From contig JADDIW010000136.1 in NCBI GenBank assembly GCA_018136815.1, positions 1 through 50,000 of the forward strand: 50,000 nucleotides of DNA, read 5' to 3'. The notes beneath the pieces are model-generated. The model was not told the origin of the DNA, did no database searches, and saw only the letters and a program-made list of their open reading frames with translations. This document shows, piece after piece, positions 31,288-42,147 of this stretch. This stretch comes from Isochrysis galbana. Lineage: Eukaryota; Haptophyta; Isochrysidales; Isochrysidaceae. How positions within the stretch are numbered: position 1 is the stretch's first letter; each line of letters opens with the position of its first letter. A program made the translations under genes and the position numbers.

Positions 31288-32459
31288 CTTATCCTGTAAA
31301 CAGGCGCGAGATTTACCGATTTTTCGGTGGGCGGAGCTCAACTAAGTTTATACTTGCAGACGAAATGGAGCGCGCCGCCGCGACTCCCCTCTCCCTCGGG
31401 CCCCCCGGCCTGAGGGGCCGCCCCCCCAGTGCCCATGGAGCAGCCGCTGTCGAAGCGGCCGCGTCCGCCCACCGAGGCCGAGCAGGTGCGTGCGACTCCG
31501 GTCGCGCCACACGGTCCGTGGCCCCGGCCACACCACCCATGGCAGCCATGCTGGCCTCCCCCATGGGCCATGGGGGGTAAGGCTGTGAACAGCGCCCCAC
31601 ACGAGATTCCCGGTGGGAGGCGCGCTCCATTGCAACCTGCAACCAACTGTGAAGTTAATTGAGGCCCCCACAACCTTTGTTAAGGTCAATGTTACACACG
31701 TACTGTGACAACAGCGCACAAGGGCGCGGGACTTTTCGGGTGGTACACCGGGACTTTCTATGTCCCGCGCCCTCACTTGCATGAATTAGGATTGCATGAC
31801 GAGGGAACGCGGAACGTAGCAACACATAAGTACAACAAACATGCTGCAAGGAGCAAACAAATATACAAGAATACAAGGTATCTAGGCAGGGCAGCTCGGA
31901 GGGCGCCAACCAATGCCACGGCTGAAATGCCAAAGGCACAAGGATTGCTCTGGCAACCACATACTCATGGGAAAGACAGCACAGAGTCCAGCTATCGTGT
32001 CAACATCGACGTCGCATAGCTATAGCAAGGCCGTGGCGTCATAGATCGCGTGCCACGACGTCCAAACTCGCGCGAATAAGTAGAATAAATAGTTCGGGCA
32101 GCCCTTTGGAAGGACTCGCACAGCGGTGGCGCTAATACACCCACGAATCCACATCATCGACAAACGTGCTCTTGGTCAAGAATTGTGCCGTGAAGTATAG
32201 GGGTTCGTCTTCACTGCGGGAATCGCGAGAAGAAATGAATAAACGATCATAAATGTGGCGGCGGCTCGCCATGAGAATCGGCCGTGAGATCGAGATATGT
32301 GTCCAGGATGGGGTGCACATCATATCCGCCCGCCTCCTACTCAGCATCGAACGGCGGCTGCCACAGGGGCATGATTGGCGGCGACAGACAGGGCCGCAAA
32401 TGATTCGAGGCCCGCGAGCGTACCAGCGACTCAGCTGGGCCTGCCTGAAGCCTGAGGCG
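31288..32459. other. Intergenic; a short proline-rich open frame only
   Basis: At 31432-31575 a plus-strand frame (MEQPLSKRPRPPTEAEQ and a Pro/Trp-rich stretch) runs up to a GGTAAG donor-like site at about 31576. It could be a first exon but has no partner I can see. The remainder (31640-32459) shows no gene and includes the 3' flank of the minus-strand peptidase. Confidence 0.35.
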
Positions 32460-33077
32460 TCAAGCCGACCCGGGCTGCGCCACGGCCGCGACCATCGCAG
32501 GAACATGCGTGTATGCTTTCATGGCGTCCCGTGCTTGCAGTAACGCGGAGCGCAGCGTTTCCCCCGTCTCGGTCGGCCTCGAGCGCAGCCGACTCGCAGC
32601 ATGGGACGGGATAACGCGCGAATTGCACTCGCCCTTGCGATCGGCGACCGCACCCGCCTGCGCGGGCGGCCAAATCTTGGCCACCACAGTGCCTGCTAGG
32701 TTGGAGTGCGGCACTGCGCCATAGTGTGTGGAGTCATTGGAGTTGGCGGCGTTGTCGCCCTCGACCCAGACGTGCCTCGTTGGCACGCGAACGAGGCGTC
32801 CATTCCTCGAGTAGAGCCAGTCACCCCCGACGGCCACCACGCGCTTCGTGAGGAGCTGCGCCTCGCAGCCTGGCTCAGGAGAACGGAGCACTACCACGTC
32901 TCCACGCTCGACTGCGTTCAGCTGCTTCACTAGGATGGTAGTGGCGGTCTGGAAGGTTGGAGACATGGAAGAGCCAGCCACTTTGGCAGTGCTCAGCTCG
33001 TTGCTGGCTGTGGCGATGGTCGCGCTCGCCAGAGCAGTTGCTGCCGCAGCGGGAGAGCGGAGGACTGATCGGAGCAT
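32460..33077 (-). CDS. IMP2: Mitochondrial inner-membrane peptidase subunit (signal peptidase S26)
   Basis: 205 residues from the ATG at 33077. The frame is open further upstream only through a purine-rich repeat that gives an artefactual Arg/Glu/Gly leader. Catalytic motifs: GSSMSPT with Ser37, RGDVVVLRSP (about 59-67), TKRVVAVGGDWL with Lys78, and GDNAANSNDSTHYGAVP (108-123). These are the Ser/Lys dyad and the conserved GDN box of the S26 family; the SM-x-P form with a short N-terminal extension fits IMP1/IMP2, which cut intermembrane-space sorting signals. The usual Asp-Ser-Arg in the GDN box is Asp-Ser-Thr here. A tail of about 65 residues after KIWPP is longer than usual. Subunit 1 versus 2 cannot be decided firmly; a thylakoid-type peptidase is less likely given the small size. 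Confidence 0.85.
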   Translation of the reverse strand: MLRSVLRSPAAAATALASATIATASNELSTAKVAGSSMSPTFQTATTILVKQLNAVERGDVVVLRSPEPGCEAQLLTKRVVAVGGDWLYSRNGRLVRVPTRHVWVEGDNAANSNDSTHYGAVPHSNLAGTVVAKIWPPAQAGAVADRKGECNSRVIPSHAASRLRSRPTETGETLRSALLQARDAMKAYTHVPAMVAAVAQPGSA

Positions 33078-33732
33078 CTCTGCCTCTCTGCCTCTCTCTC
33101 TCTCTCCCTCTCCCTCCCTCCCTCTCTCTCTCTCTCCCTCCCGCTCCCCTCCCCCCTCCCTCCCTTCGTCCTCTCTCACGAATTACGTAATAAATCGAGG
33201 GGAAACTTGAGTCCGGCAGAAGCGCTTGCGCGAGAAGGTCTCCGAGGAGCCGCGAAGATCCCCCCCCTTCCTTCTCTCTCTCTCTCTCTCTCTCGTCCTT
33301 CTCGCCCCTCCTCGCCCCACTCCCTTTAGCCGTCCTTTTGGGAAATGGGTCGTATTTCCATAGGAATCCGACGCAGCGGGATGGAGATTTTCCCTAGGCT
33401 CGTCACTGGGCACCAAGGAGACCGCTGCCATTGCGCAATCCCCTGTCTCATAAGCTTTATCGTGGAAGTGGACTGTTTCTTACTTGCTGGCGGCTTGAAA
33501 CTCGGAGAACGCGTAACGGAGAGCTTTGTGTGAGAGAAGACGAGAAGATGGAGAACGTCGAACGAGAAAGGACAACGGAGTGACAGGACGGAAGAGAGAG
33601 ACCAGACAAGGGTTTGAGAAAAGAAACGAAGAAGGAGGATGGAGAGGAAAGTACGGGGAGAGAGAAGACGGGGGAGGGGGGGGCGCGCGGGGGGGAGGGG
33701 GTTGCGTCGCCGTCCTCGCGCGCCGAGGTGGA

Positions 33733-33766
<34 letters not shown>

Positions 33767-34126
33767 AGGGAGAGGGAGCTGGAGAAGAGAAACAGAAACA
33801 AACGGCGAGGAGAGCGCCAAAGGCTGTCGTCCCGCGGATTCCTGGAATCATTCATTCACACCTGCTCCCATAGAAGCACACCGAAAGAGCAGGGGGGCGG
33901 CGGCGGCGGGGGGGGGGCGGGGGGGGCGGGGCCACGCAAGCAAAGGGTGGGCTCGAGCGCAGCCTCGCGATCGGGCTGCGTGGCAGTACGCAGTACCTTA
34001 CTCTTAGAGAAGCTGAGGAGGTGCCCACGGCGGCGGCGACGTCGGCTGGTCCCGTTTTCCTCTCGACAACGGCGATCAAGACCGCAGGCCGCGGTGTGTT
34101 GCAGAGCGCGATGATTGTCATATTGT
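33078..34126. other. Simple-sequence-rich intergenic region
   Basis: Contains (CT)n at about 33078-33160 and 33275-33297, an A/G-rich stretch 33525-33800 with (AG)n at about 33737-33760, and G-rich runs 33890-33940. The purine/pyrimidine blocks look like promoters on both sides of a small central segment (33320-33530). There a minus-strand frame of about 41 codons (from MRQGIAQWQRS) is too short to call. Confidence 0.45.
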
Positions 34127-34484
34127 TAGGGCGGTCAAACAGTGATTCATAACTACTAACTACTTACATGCGGGGGGGGGGGCTGCATTGTTTGACCGTT
34201 CTCCGAAGCCCAAGAAAAATCTCCTGGGGGGCTTACTTGCCTCCACGAAAAATTGCCGAGGAAAATGGTGGGCTCTAATAGTACAGAACTGGCGGTCGCG
34301 CCGCGGGGACGATAATGTTATTTCGGGGACGTTGTTTCATGACACGCGATACCCCCAAGACCAAGACCCGAGATCCGTCTGCGCGATCGGGCGCCCGACC
34401 TTCCGACCTTCATTTGGTGCCTAGAGCAGGGGAGACGCCACCCGCGGAGCACCCCATGCACCCCACAGCGCACAGCGCGTGCAC

Positions 34485-34672
34485 ACCCTACATGTGAAAC
34501 ACAGGAACAGTGTTTTTTTTCGGAGGCCCAAAACATATGTTTTTCGCTGTTTTATTTCGGGCGGCCCCCCTACCCCGCACATCTGTTTTTTACACTGTTT
34601 TTTTTCGACGGCAAAAAACATACTGTTTTTGCTGTTTTATTTCTAAGTTTGGCTGTGTTTCACATGTAGGGT
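34485..34672. mobile_element. 188-bp MITE with 20-bp perfect inverted ends
   Basis: Left end ACCCTACATGTGAAACACAG, right end its exact complement, flanked by GCAC on both sides (34481-34484 and 34673-34676). Internally two near-copies of a T-rich unit (TGTTTTTTTTCG, then AACATA, then GCTGTTTTATTTC) lie in tandem. It is AT-rich in contrast to its surroundings and non-coding. Confidence 0.8.
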
Positions 34673-34700
34673 GCACACGGTTGCCTTGGCCACAGGAGAG

Positions 34701-35255
34701 TTTGGCCCAGGCCAGAGTTTCGTTTCGGACCCGCCCAAATTTCGTTTCGAAATTTCGCACGCATTTCACTAAGTTTCGGGCCCGCTCCACCCAAATTTCG
34801 GGGTGTTTTGCTTTGCTCTCGGTTATAATGGCTAATGGCGCTAGCGCGCTCCGCGCGCATCGATACGCACCTAACTAACATTATACATTCTACAGTATTC
34901 GCGTACACGTGACACGTGCTATACTCTACACTAACACACTAACTATATACAACTCATACGGACGCAATCAATAGTAAGTGCTTCGTCGCCATTGGCTCAG
35001 TGAAGCCGAAGCCGCCGATATTCCCAGTTGTAACTAATTTTTATTTAGAGGGCGTCATGCGCATGCTGCGCATGCGGGGGGAGGCGACGGGGGGGGAGGG
35101 CGCTTCGTTCGGGGCCCAAATTTCGCTTCGGCGCTATGCGCCGTTCTTCAGCGCCTCGCACTTGCACTTGCACCCAAATTTCGGTCAAAAATTTCGATTT
35201 CGTCTGTCCACCCAAATTTTGCAAAACATTTCGCGAAACTCTGGCCCGGGCCAAA
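34701..35255. mobile_element. 555-bp inverted-repeat element with 6-bp target duplication
   Basis: Left end TTTGGCCCAGGCCAGAGTTT; the right end is its complement with one mismatch. Flanked by GGAGAG at 34695-34700 and 35256-35261. The motif CCCAAATTTCG is repeated many times in both halves. No coding frame. The 6-bp duplication length is shared with the MITE at 11249, though the ends differ. Confidence 0.8.
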
Positions 35256-36245
35256 GGAGAGTCCATCCTGCCCCCCCCCAACCCGCCCCTCGCAGGAATC
35301 GCCCGCGCTCGAACTCGAACTCGACAACGACCTCTACCTCCTCGACATTGTGACCGTCGACGCCTGGCTAGCGAGCGCCAACCTCCCGGCTCCAGGCGGC
35401 CCTCGCGGCGCTCCTTCCTCCGTTGGATAGCGCCTCACCCTCACCCGGCGCTGGTCGACATGGCGGCACCTGGCACCTGGATATATGGGGCTTGGCGCGG
35501 GCCGGACACCGGGCTGATGAACGACGAGAACGCGGTCTCGGAGCGCGCCCGGGCTCGGTTCGAAGTTGTGCTCTCCGGCCTCCGGCGGCGGACGTTAGCG
35601 CGCATGCTTTCGGGCGCCGCGACGGCCGATTTCGACGCAGCTTGGGGGCGCGTCGAGGGCGAATACCGTTGCTGGATGGGCGGCACCCGGATATATGGGG
35701 CCATGGGGCCTGGCTTGGGCCGGACTGCCGGACACCGGGCTGATGAACGACGAGAACGGTCTCGTATAGCTCGTAACTGTCGCATTCATCTTAGATGATG
35801 CGATTTCCAGGCTCTTGTTTCCAGGTCCTTCGCCGTGCGGCCACACGGTGAAGCTCAGGTACATCTAGGTTGGTAGGGTTCGTCCCTAGCGACCTAGAAT
35901 TCGGGTTCTCGTTTCGTTCTTTCTAGCCTGTTTGTCAGGTCTAGATTCCAAGTTTCCTCCTTTCGGGTAATCTTGACCCAAAGGAGCCAGGTCGCCTGTC
36001 GCTCGCTGCGCGCTTGTCTCAGGCTCTCGGGGTGCCTTCAGGATGCTTATTTAGCTTCTTGCAAGGCTTGTCGTTTCTTGTTGGGTCCCGGTTCTTTCTT
36101 GGGACCTGCTAACTTTCGTTGTCGTTCAGGCCTGTTCGTCGTAGGTTCTGCTTAGCCTGGTTAGGGTTTCGTTGTCTTCCGGCGTTTGATGTTCGCGTTG
36201 GCGTTCGGAAGTTTCCTCTCACATTCCCTAGGTCCGCTACCCTTG

Positions 36246-36362
36246 ACGAGCCGCAAGGCGAGTGCGAGGGAGTGATAAGGGATGCGGGCGCGGCTGTCAG
36301 ATGGAGGATGTCGGGGTCGCGCGCGCGATGAGAACATTAAGAAGTTTTTTTTTTTTTTTTTT
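36246..36362 (+). mobile_element. 117-bp T-tailed retroposon with 17-bp target duplication
   Basis: TAGGTCCGCTACCCTTG occurs at 36229-36245 and 36363-36379. The insert begins ACGAGCCGCAAGGCGAGTGC and ends ACATTAAGAAG followed by about 18 T. No poly(A) and no A/B boxes were recognised. Probably a 5'-truncated retroelement whose 3' end is oligo(T). GC-rich body, non-coding. Confidence 0.75.
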
Positions 36363-37778
36363 TAGGTCCGCTACCCTTGGCTTGTAGGTCCTTGCTTCTT
36401 TCTTCTCGGTCAAGGTGTTTGGCGAGCGAGTCGGTTGCTCTATCCGCTCGAGATTTGAGGTTTAATTTGCCATCTCCCCTTGGAGATCAGTGTAGGTTCG
36501 CTTCTTAGGTGAGGGAATCTTTCCCCTTGATGCAAGTTACATGCAAGCCCTTGGCCCCTTTGGTGTTTCTTCCCCTTGGTTGCTACTCAGGGTTGTTCGT
36601 TAGAAGCGTCTAGAAGGTTCACGCTCAACGGCAAGATTTCCTCCGTCGTGAAGATATCTCGTTGCGATCTATATCCGAAGTGATCGCCGTGGTCGCGCGA
36701 CATGACGCTCCCCTTCGGACTCTCCGCTACGCGGGAAGTTACAACGGAGACACGCTCCGGCCGTCGCTGCGGAGTCTCTCTCTCTCGCTCGCTCTCTCTC
36801 TCTCCGTCTCTCGCGACGTGTTTGAGTTATCGGTCATTTGGGGTCGCGGTTGCTTGATAATTTGCTTGGTTTGGGTGAATGGTTCCGGTGTGTTCGTGAG
36901 TCGGTGTATCCTGTTGTTCTCAGCTTCGTTGTCCGTCGTTGTTCGCTGCGTCGCTGCACTCTAGCAGCCTAGGCTCCCTCCCTGAGGGAAGAGTTCTTTG
37001 TAGGTCTAACAATCTCTTACTATCCATCACACTAGGGCCGCTAGGAGCGCCTCGCCGCCCCACAGCCCTTCGTTCGCCGTTCGTTCCCAGTCCAGACACC
37101 CAAAAGGGGATGCCCGACCCCATCCAGAATTTCATTCACCCGACTCCCGGCGGGGAGGAGGGCCAGAGCGCCGCGCTAACCGCCGGTGCCGCTCGCGACG
37201 GAGTGGCTCAGAGCCCTCCGGTAGCGCTCGACTCGACAGTAGCGCGCCCGGGCTCGGTTCGAAGTTGGGCTCTCCGCCGGCCTCCGGCGGCCGGCGGCGG
37301 ACGTCAGCGCGCGTGCTTTCGGGCGCCGCGACGGCCGATTTCGACGCGGCTTGGGGCGTATCGCGTCCGATTGGCGTCGCTGGCTGGGCGGCTCCTGGGT
37401 ATATGGGGCCTGGCTCGGGCCGGACACGCTGAGGATCGAGAACGGTCTCTCAGCGCGCCCGGCGTCGTTTTGAATTCGGGCTCTCCGAGATAGAGTATAG
37501 AGCATTTAGCATTTACATTTAGACATTTGACATTTACATTTAGCATTTAAAATGCGCATTTAGGCCTGTTTTGCGGCCGTTTTTGGGACACGCTTCGTTG
37601 TGGGGGCTTCCGGGGGGGGGGTCTGGGGCCCAAAGGGCACCGAATATGTGCTGGATAGGTGTTTTCCGGGGTTTCTACCGCTTTATACTTTGGTGTATTT
37701 CCTCAATCCTTACTGTTTATTTTTTAATTTTTATACACCCTCAGAAGTTAGAATAGAAAATAGTGTTTGACCGCCCTA

Positions 37779-38454
37779 TGTCCTATGTGTTTTCTGTATT
37801 TCTGTTACCCAGCTATGAATTTCCCATCTAGGGTATGGGCCTGCCTACGGCTGCCCCACGCGCTCTATTCGAGCAGTTTCAGAAGCTAGGGTAATTATTT
37901 CATGGTGGCGAATAGCAACGCGGTGTTCTTTTCGCAGTGGCTGTGGCTAGGGATATAGGGAGTTTTCTAGCAATAGGCAGCAGGCAGTTAAGAGTACTCA
38001 GTACTCTACTCTAGCTGAGCAGGTCAGTGGAGTACAGAATTGTAGAGTGGTAGGATATGTCCGGTCGCTCCCTCTTCCAAAGTCTTTCCGGGAGATTTTA
38101 ACGAAGAACTGGCGCCGCGAGCTTTTTTTAACTAAAACATCTTGTCTTGCAAAGGGGGTAAACTCTTCCCGCTTCTGACTCTAGAGTACGTCTAAATGGG
38201 AGGGGCTCCCGGGCTTCCCGCGCAAGGGGACGGTCTCCAGCTCTCCGAGAGAGGCCCCCCCCATCCCCTTTTCCCGCCCCCATCCGCGCGTCCCAGCGAG
38301 GGGGTGAGGGGGCGACAGAGAGGGAGGGAGGGAGGGGCGGGCGAGGGGGGGGGAGGGGGGGGGAGAGAGAGAGAGAGAGAGAACGTAGGGAGGGGGCGAG
38401 GGTTGGCGGTAGGCAGGAGAGTGCGCGATCGCGAGGTTGTGAGCTTGACTGCGC
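37779..38454. promoter_or_regulatory. RMI1 upstream region
   Basis: Holds AGAGTACTCAGTACTCTACTCTAG at about 37990 (cited by position; same motif type as at 29980-30056) and a G/A-rich block with (GA)n at about 38280-38400 directly before the start codon. No gene. Confidence 0.45.
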
Positions 38455-40597
38455 ATGAGCCCTTCAGAGATGGCCGCTCCTCGCTGGGCGGCCGAGGCTG
38501 CTGGCCGGCTGGGTGTGCCGACCGACTCTCTGCTGCTCCATTCCGACCTTGACGCCCTCCAGCTCGCGCCGAGCCCGCTCCCGCCAGCTGTCGGCCAGAT
38601 GCACCAACGCGCTCTGGTTGGACCGTTCCTCCTCCAGATACTGCAGGCGTGCCGCGCCCCTCTATGCTGTGGCCACTGGATTTTGCCAAACGAGTGTAGG
38701 CATCTGTCCTGAGCACATATCTAGCGGTGTCGAGTGTCTGCTCGCCTCTTTGAAGCGGAGACCTCTGAAGACGTTGACAGCTCACATATGGTTCACGCAA
38801 CGTCCCACCGATCAGATCGTCGACATGACGCTTACTGATGAGCAGCGCAACCGGCCTGAGATGACGCGTGACGGGACGCCCGATCCTCAGCGCATCGGTC
38901 GAATGCTCAAGCTAGTTCTGTCAGATGGAACGCAGCGCGTCAAGGCGATGGAGTACCGGCGCATCAACGGGCTCTCTACCCTCACACCCGTCGGCACAAA
39001 GCTTCTCGTGAATGGCGTCGTCGTGATGCGCGGCACGCTCCTCCTCACGGCTGAGAGCGTCTTCATCATCGGCGGCAGCACAAGCGTCACTATGGAAGAA
39101 GCTGCCACCGCACGCGTGCCGGTCCCCGGCGCGGCCGCACCAGTGCGGGCACCTGCGCCATCCGCTCTGTCCAGCAGCTTAACGTGGAGAGGTGGAGGGC
39201 AGGGAGGACAGGCGACGGCTGCCGGTGCAGTCGAGCCGAGCTGTGACAGCGGCAGAGGGCTCAGGCCTATAGTCGACACGGCGATGTCTGGTCCTGCGTT
39301 GGAGCGAGCGCAGCTTGGAGCCGGGCCGCCTGGTACCGGTATGCAGGAGCACAGGCCGCCGCTGCCCCCTCCGGCTCCGACAGGAAGCGCAGTCGTTTCG
39401 GTGGGTTCTTCTGTCTGCAATGGTGACGGCGCGGCCGCGCTTCTGAATGCGCTGCCACAATCCTGCAGGCAAGCCGGATCAGGAGCACGCTACCGGCTAG
39501 ATCCTTTACCGTCGGGCGAGGGGTCGAGCGCAGAGCTCGGTCGTGCGGCCGGCGATGCGGGGACCGCGCAAACCATGGCTGCGCCCCCAGCCCTGCCCAC
39601 CGAGCCGAAGCCCCCGCTGCAGCCTACAGCGAAGATCGACGTCGATGCGGACCTCTTTGGCGACGACAACTTCGACCCATACGCGGATGCAGTAGCAGCT
39701 AGGGCTACCTCGATCGATAGAGCACCAATAGCACGGGGTGATCCGTCGCAGCCCCCGCCCCACAAGGAGGCAGCACACCCGCGCAATCAAGCTCAGGATG
39801 AGAATCTCCTGCCACAGGTCCAAGGCATACCCGATGTCGCACTGGAGCACGGGGTGGCAGTGAAGCGAGATGCCGACGCTTGTGCGCACGACACTCCGCT
39901 ACCGTCAACACTCATGGCCCGACGGAGTCAAAGCCAGAGCCTTCACCACCCGAAGAGCAATCAGCGTCCACACGGAGAGCAGCCTTCCGACTCATCCGCG
40001 CCGCCTGCCAGCGAGACACCAGATGCACTCGTACTAGAAGCTTCGGCGCCTCCACCGCCCATTGGAGATGCGCAACAGCTTGGCGCCCAACCATCGCGAC
40101 AGGATCTACGGAAATGCTCGAACCCCAGCCCCTCTTCTGACCTCGCCGCCGAACCTGCTGGCCTTCTACACGACTTGGTACCGCCAAATACTCATTTCGC
40201 TAATCTTAGGAACGGCTCGCTATCGTTGCGCGATGTTGTGCGCTTGCACACCGAAGGCCAGCTCGCCTCCATCGCGGCCGACGCGGTACGTGTGCGCGCA
40301 CGCGTGACGCATGTGCTCAAATTCTCGGTTAGTGACTCAGAGTTTGCGGTCGAGCTAAACCTCAAGGACGAGGGCGGTTTCGAGCACCCTGTCGCCGTCT
40401 CGTCCGCGCTTCTCTCAAGGATGATTGGCATGGCCGCAGCGGCTTGGCTCGCCTTCTTCACGGCGCCGGATACGCATAAGCAGGGCAAGAAGATTGCCAA
40501 GGCTGCGCAGGCACGGCTACTGGCAGTGGCGGGACTTCTACTTATTGGCGACTGGGGAGGGCAGCTCGCCCTCCTCGAGCTACCGCAAACGGGGTAA
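38455..40597 (+). CDS. RMI1: RMI1-like subunit of the RecQ-Topo III dissolvasome
   Basis: Proposed exons 38455-38695 and 38781-40597, joined by an 85-bp GT-AG intron (phase 1), giving 685 residues. An intron of 3n+1 length is required because the N-terminal frame ends at 38712 while the rest reads in another frame; a donor at 38669 with the same acceptor is an alternative. The N-terminal half shows the RMI1 OB fold (about 122-180: MLKLVLSDGTQRVKAMEY, PVGTKLLVNGVV, RGTLLLTAESVFIIGG). A long Pro/Ala-rich linker follows. Residues 550-685 form a second OB-like domain (VRARVTHVLKFSVSDSEFAVE, then a Leu-rich end), as in RMI1 proteins that hold BLM/Top3 and RMI2. RMI1 stimulates dissolution of double Holliday junctions. 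The identification is good; the splice is inferred. Confidence 0.8.
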
Positions 40598-42147
40598 ATC
40601 CGGTCGGCCGCGCCCGCTCTGTTGTCTTACGCTCATGTGCTCGTCGTGGGTTGGGCTGTGCCATATGTCTTTCGATATTACGTCGACATCATGTGTTGCG
40701 CGTGGCATTCATTTATGGCCGGGTCCCACGTGCTCTTGTTTCTTTTGCCATCTCTTGCGCTTGCTATTAATAAAACTGCTCCGCTTACCTATACTACTAC
40801 ATCCTTTTGCGCGACGATCACCACTTGTTGTATATCGAGCATAGCCTGCATGGTGCATAGTTGCACATGAGCGTGGCGGCCACCCGCGCCCGTCGGCGCC
40901 TTGCTCTGGACTCTTGTATTTGTACACAATAAGCAACGCAGGCCCACAAGCTGCAATAGCCGCACACAAGATACAACAGATACAAGCTATTGGCTATATA
41001 TATACATTGACTAACTTTTTGGTTCGCATGGGTATGGGGGAGGGCACGTTCCCTCCCGCCTCTCCCCTCTCCCGGCCCGCCCTGATGGGGAGAGGGAACC
41101 CCGCTCCGCTCGCCCTCCTGCAATGCCCTGTGGCAGGGCCAGGGTGGGCTCGCCACACTAGCCAAACCCTCCAGGAGGACTGGGTGTCTGAGTGTCTGTC
41201 TGGATCTTGATCGCAACCCCTAGCCCTACATCCCGCGTGGCCGGCTACGTCTCTGACCCTACTCCCTACTCCCTACTCCCCTATAGTTATTGTCGGGTAG
41301 ACAGTGGACAGTGGCTCCAAAGCGACCGCAAAAGACGCGGGAGGCCGGCGAGGGAGAGCCAGGGCGTATGGGTTCACGTTTACCCGCTATCCCGCTATCG
41401 ACCGTCTCTCGCGCGGCCAAGGCTCCAGAGACCAGAGACTCGCTCTTTGCCGGTGTCTCCTGGGCCCTGGACCCTGGACCTGGCCTCCGGCTTTTCGTTG
41501 GTTGGTGCATGCCGGCATGCCGGCCGAATCTTACTAATGTTGTAATGTCCCCGGGGCCCTTTTTTTTTGACGAGGTGGGCTCCCGTCGCTGACGACGGGG
41601 CCGGCGGAGGCGGCCCTCAATCCGAACAGAAGTCCAGATACGCACGGTGTGAACGGGGGCTACTGTGAAACCTCACATTTACATTTTTAAATTTGTGGCC
41701 GTGGTGGGCGGGCAGCGGGCAGGAGAACCACGCCGAGCCCCCCCCCCCCCCGCCGCCGCCGCCGCCGCCGCCGCGACTGCCTCCAGCCAACGAAAGACGG
41801 ACGGACGAACTTCAAGAAGAGAAGTTTTTCCGTTGGTTCTCTCTTCTTCCCTTTGACTTTTAGGCCAATCCGGGGCGGCCCTCTTCTCGCTGCGACCGTG
41901 CCGTCCGTCCGAGTGGAGGGCGGAACCTCCAGCGCTTGCTCCTCTGCATCCCCTTCTCTCTCCCCCTCTCTCGCCACCTCCCTCCGCCCCTCAGCTTTCT
42001 CTATCCCACTCCTCGTCCTTCCCTCCCCCGCCCCTCTCTCGTGCACGCACTTCCTCCGCACGCTCTCCTGCCCTCTCTCCATCTCTCTCTCTCTCTCTCT
42101 CCCCCGTCGTGCTACAGCTCGCTCTCGTTTGACCCAGGGACAGCGTT
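40598..42147. other. Intergenic with microsatellites and CT leader
   Basis: 3' flank of RMI1, then no recognisable gene. (CCG)n follows a C run at 41739-41773. TACTCCC is repeated three times at about 41261-41281. From about 41940 to 42147 the plus strand is pyrimidine-rich with (CT)n at 42078-42103, leading into the next start codon. Confidence 0.5.

Larger units (their letters stand above)
34127..37778. mobile_element. hAT-like element, copy B (3.65 kb) with nested insertions
   Basis: Starts TAGGGCGGTCAAACAG (34127) and ends TGTTTGACCGCCCTA (37778), the same ends as copy A. The first 150 bp, the exon-like segment near 35301, the GC-rich modules and the last 150 bp are shared with copy A. 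No matching 8-bp target duplication is visible (flanks CATATTGT and TGTCCTAT), so one end may have been rearranged or the two ends may derive from different insertions. Nested inside are a MITE (34485-34672), another inverted-repeat element (34701-35255) and a T-tailed insertion (36246-36362). The 35830-37150 stretch shows no coding sequence. Confidence 0.6.

Noticed and set aside
33326-33820. Minus-strand ORF of 164 residues ending in a short non-repetitive piece
   Set aside because: The first 120 residues are simple-sequence; the remaining 41 codons alone are too weak to call a gene.
34485-34672. Possible hairpin ncRNA
   Set aside because: Flanking GCAC repeats and perfect inverted ends fit a MITE better.
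36246-36362. tRNA-derived SINE
   Set aside because: No recognisable A or B box and no cloverleaf could be traced by eye; kept only as a T-tailed insertion.
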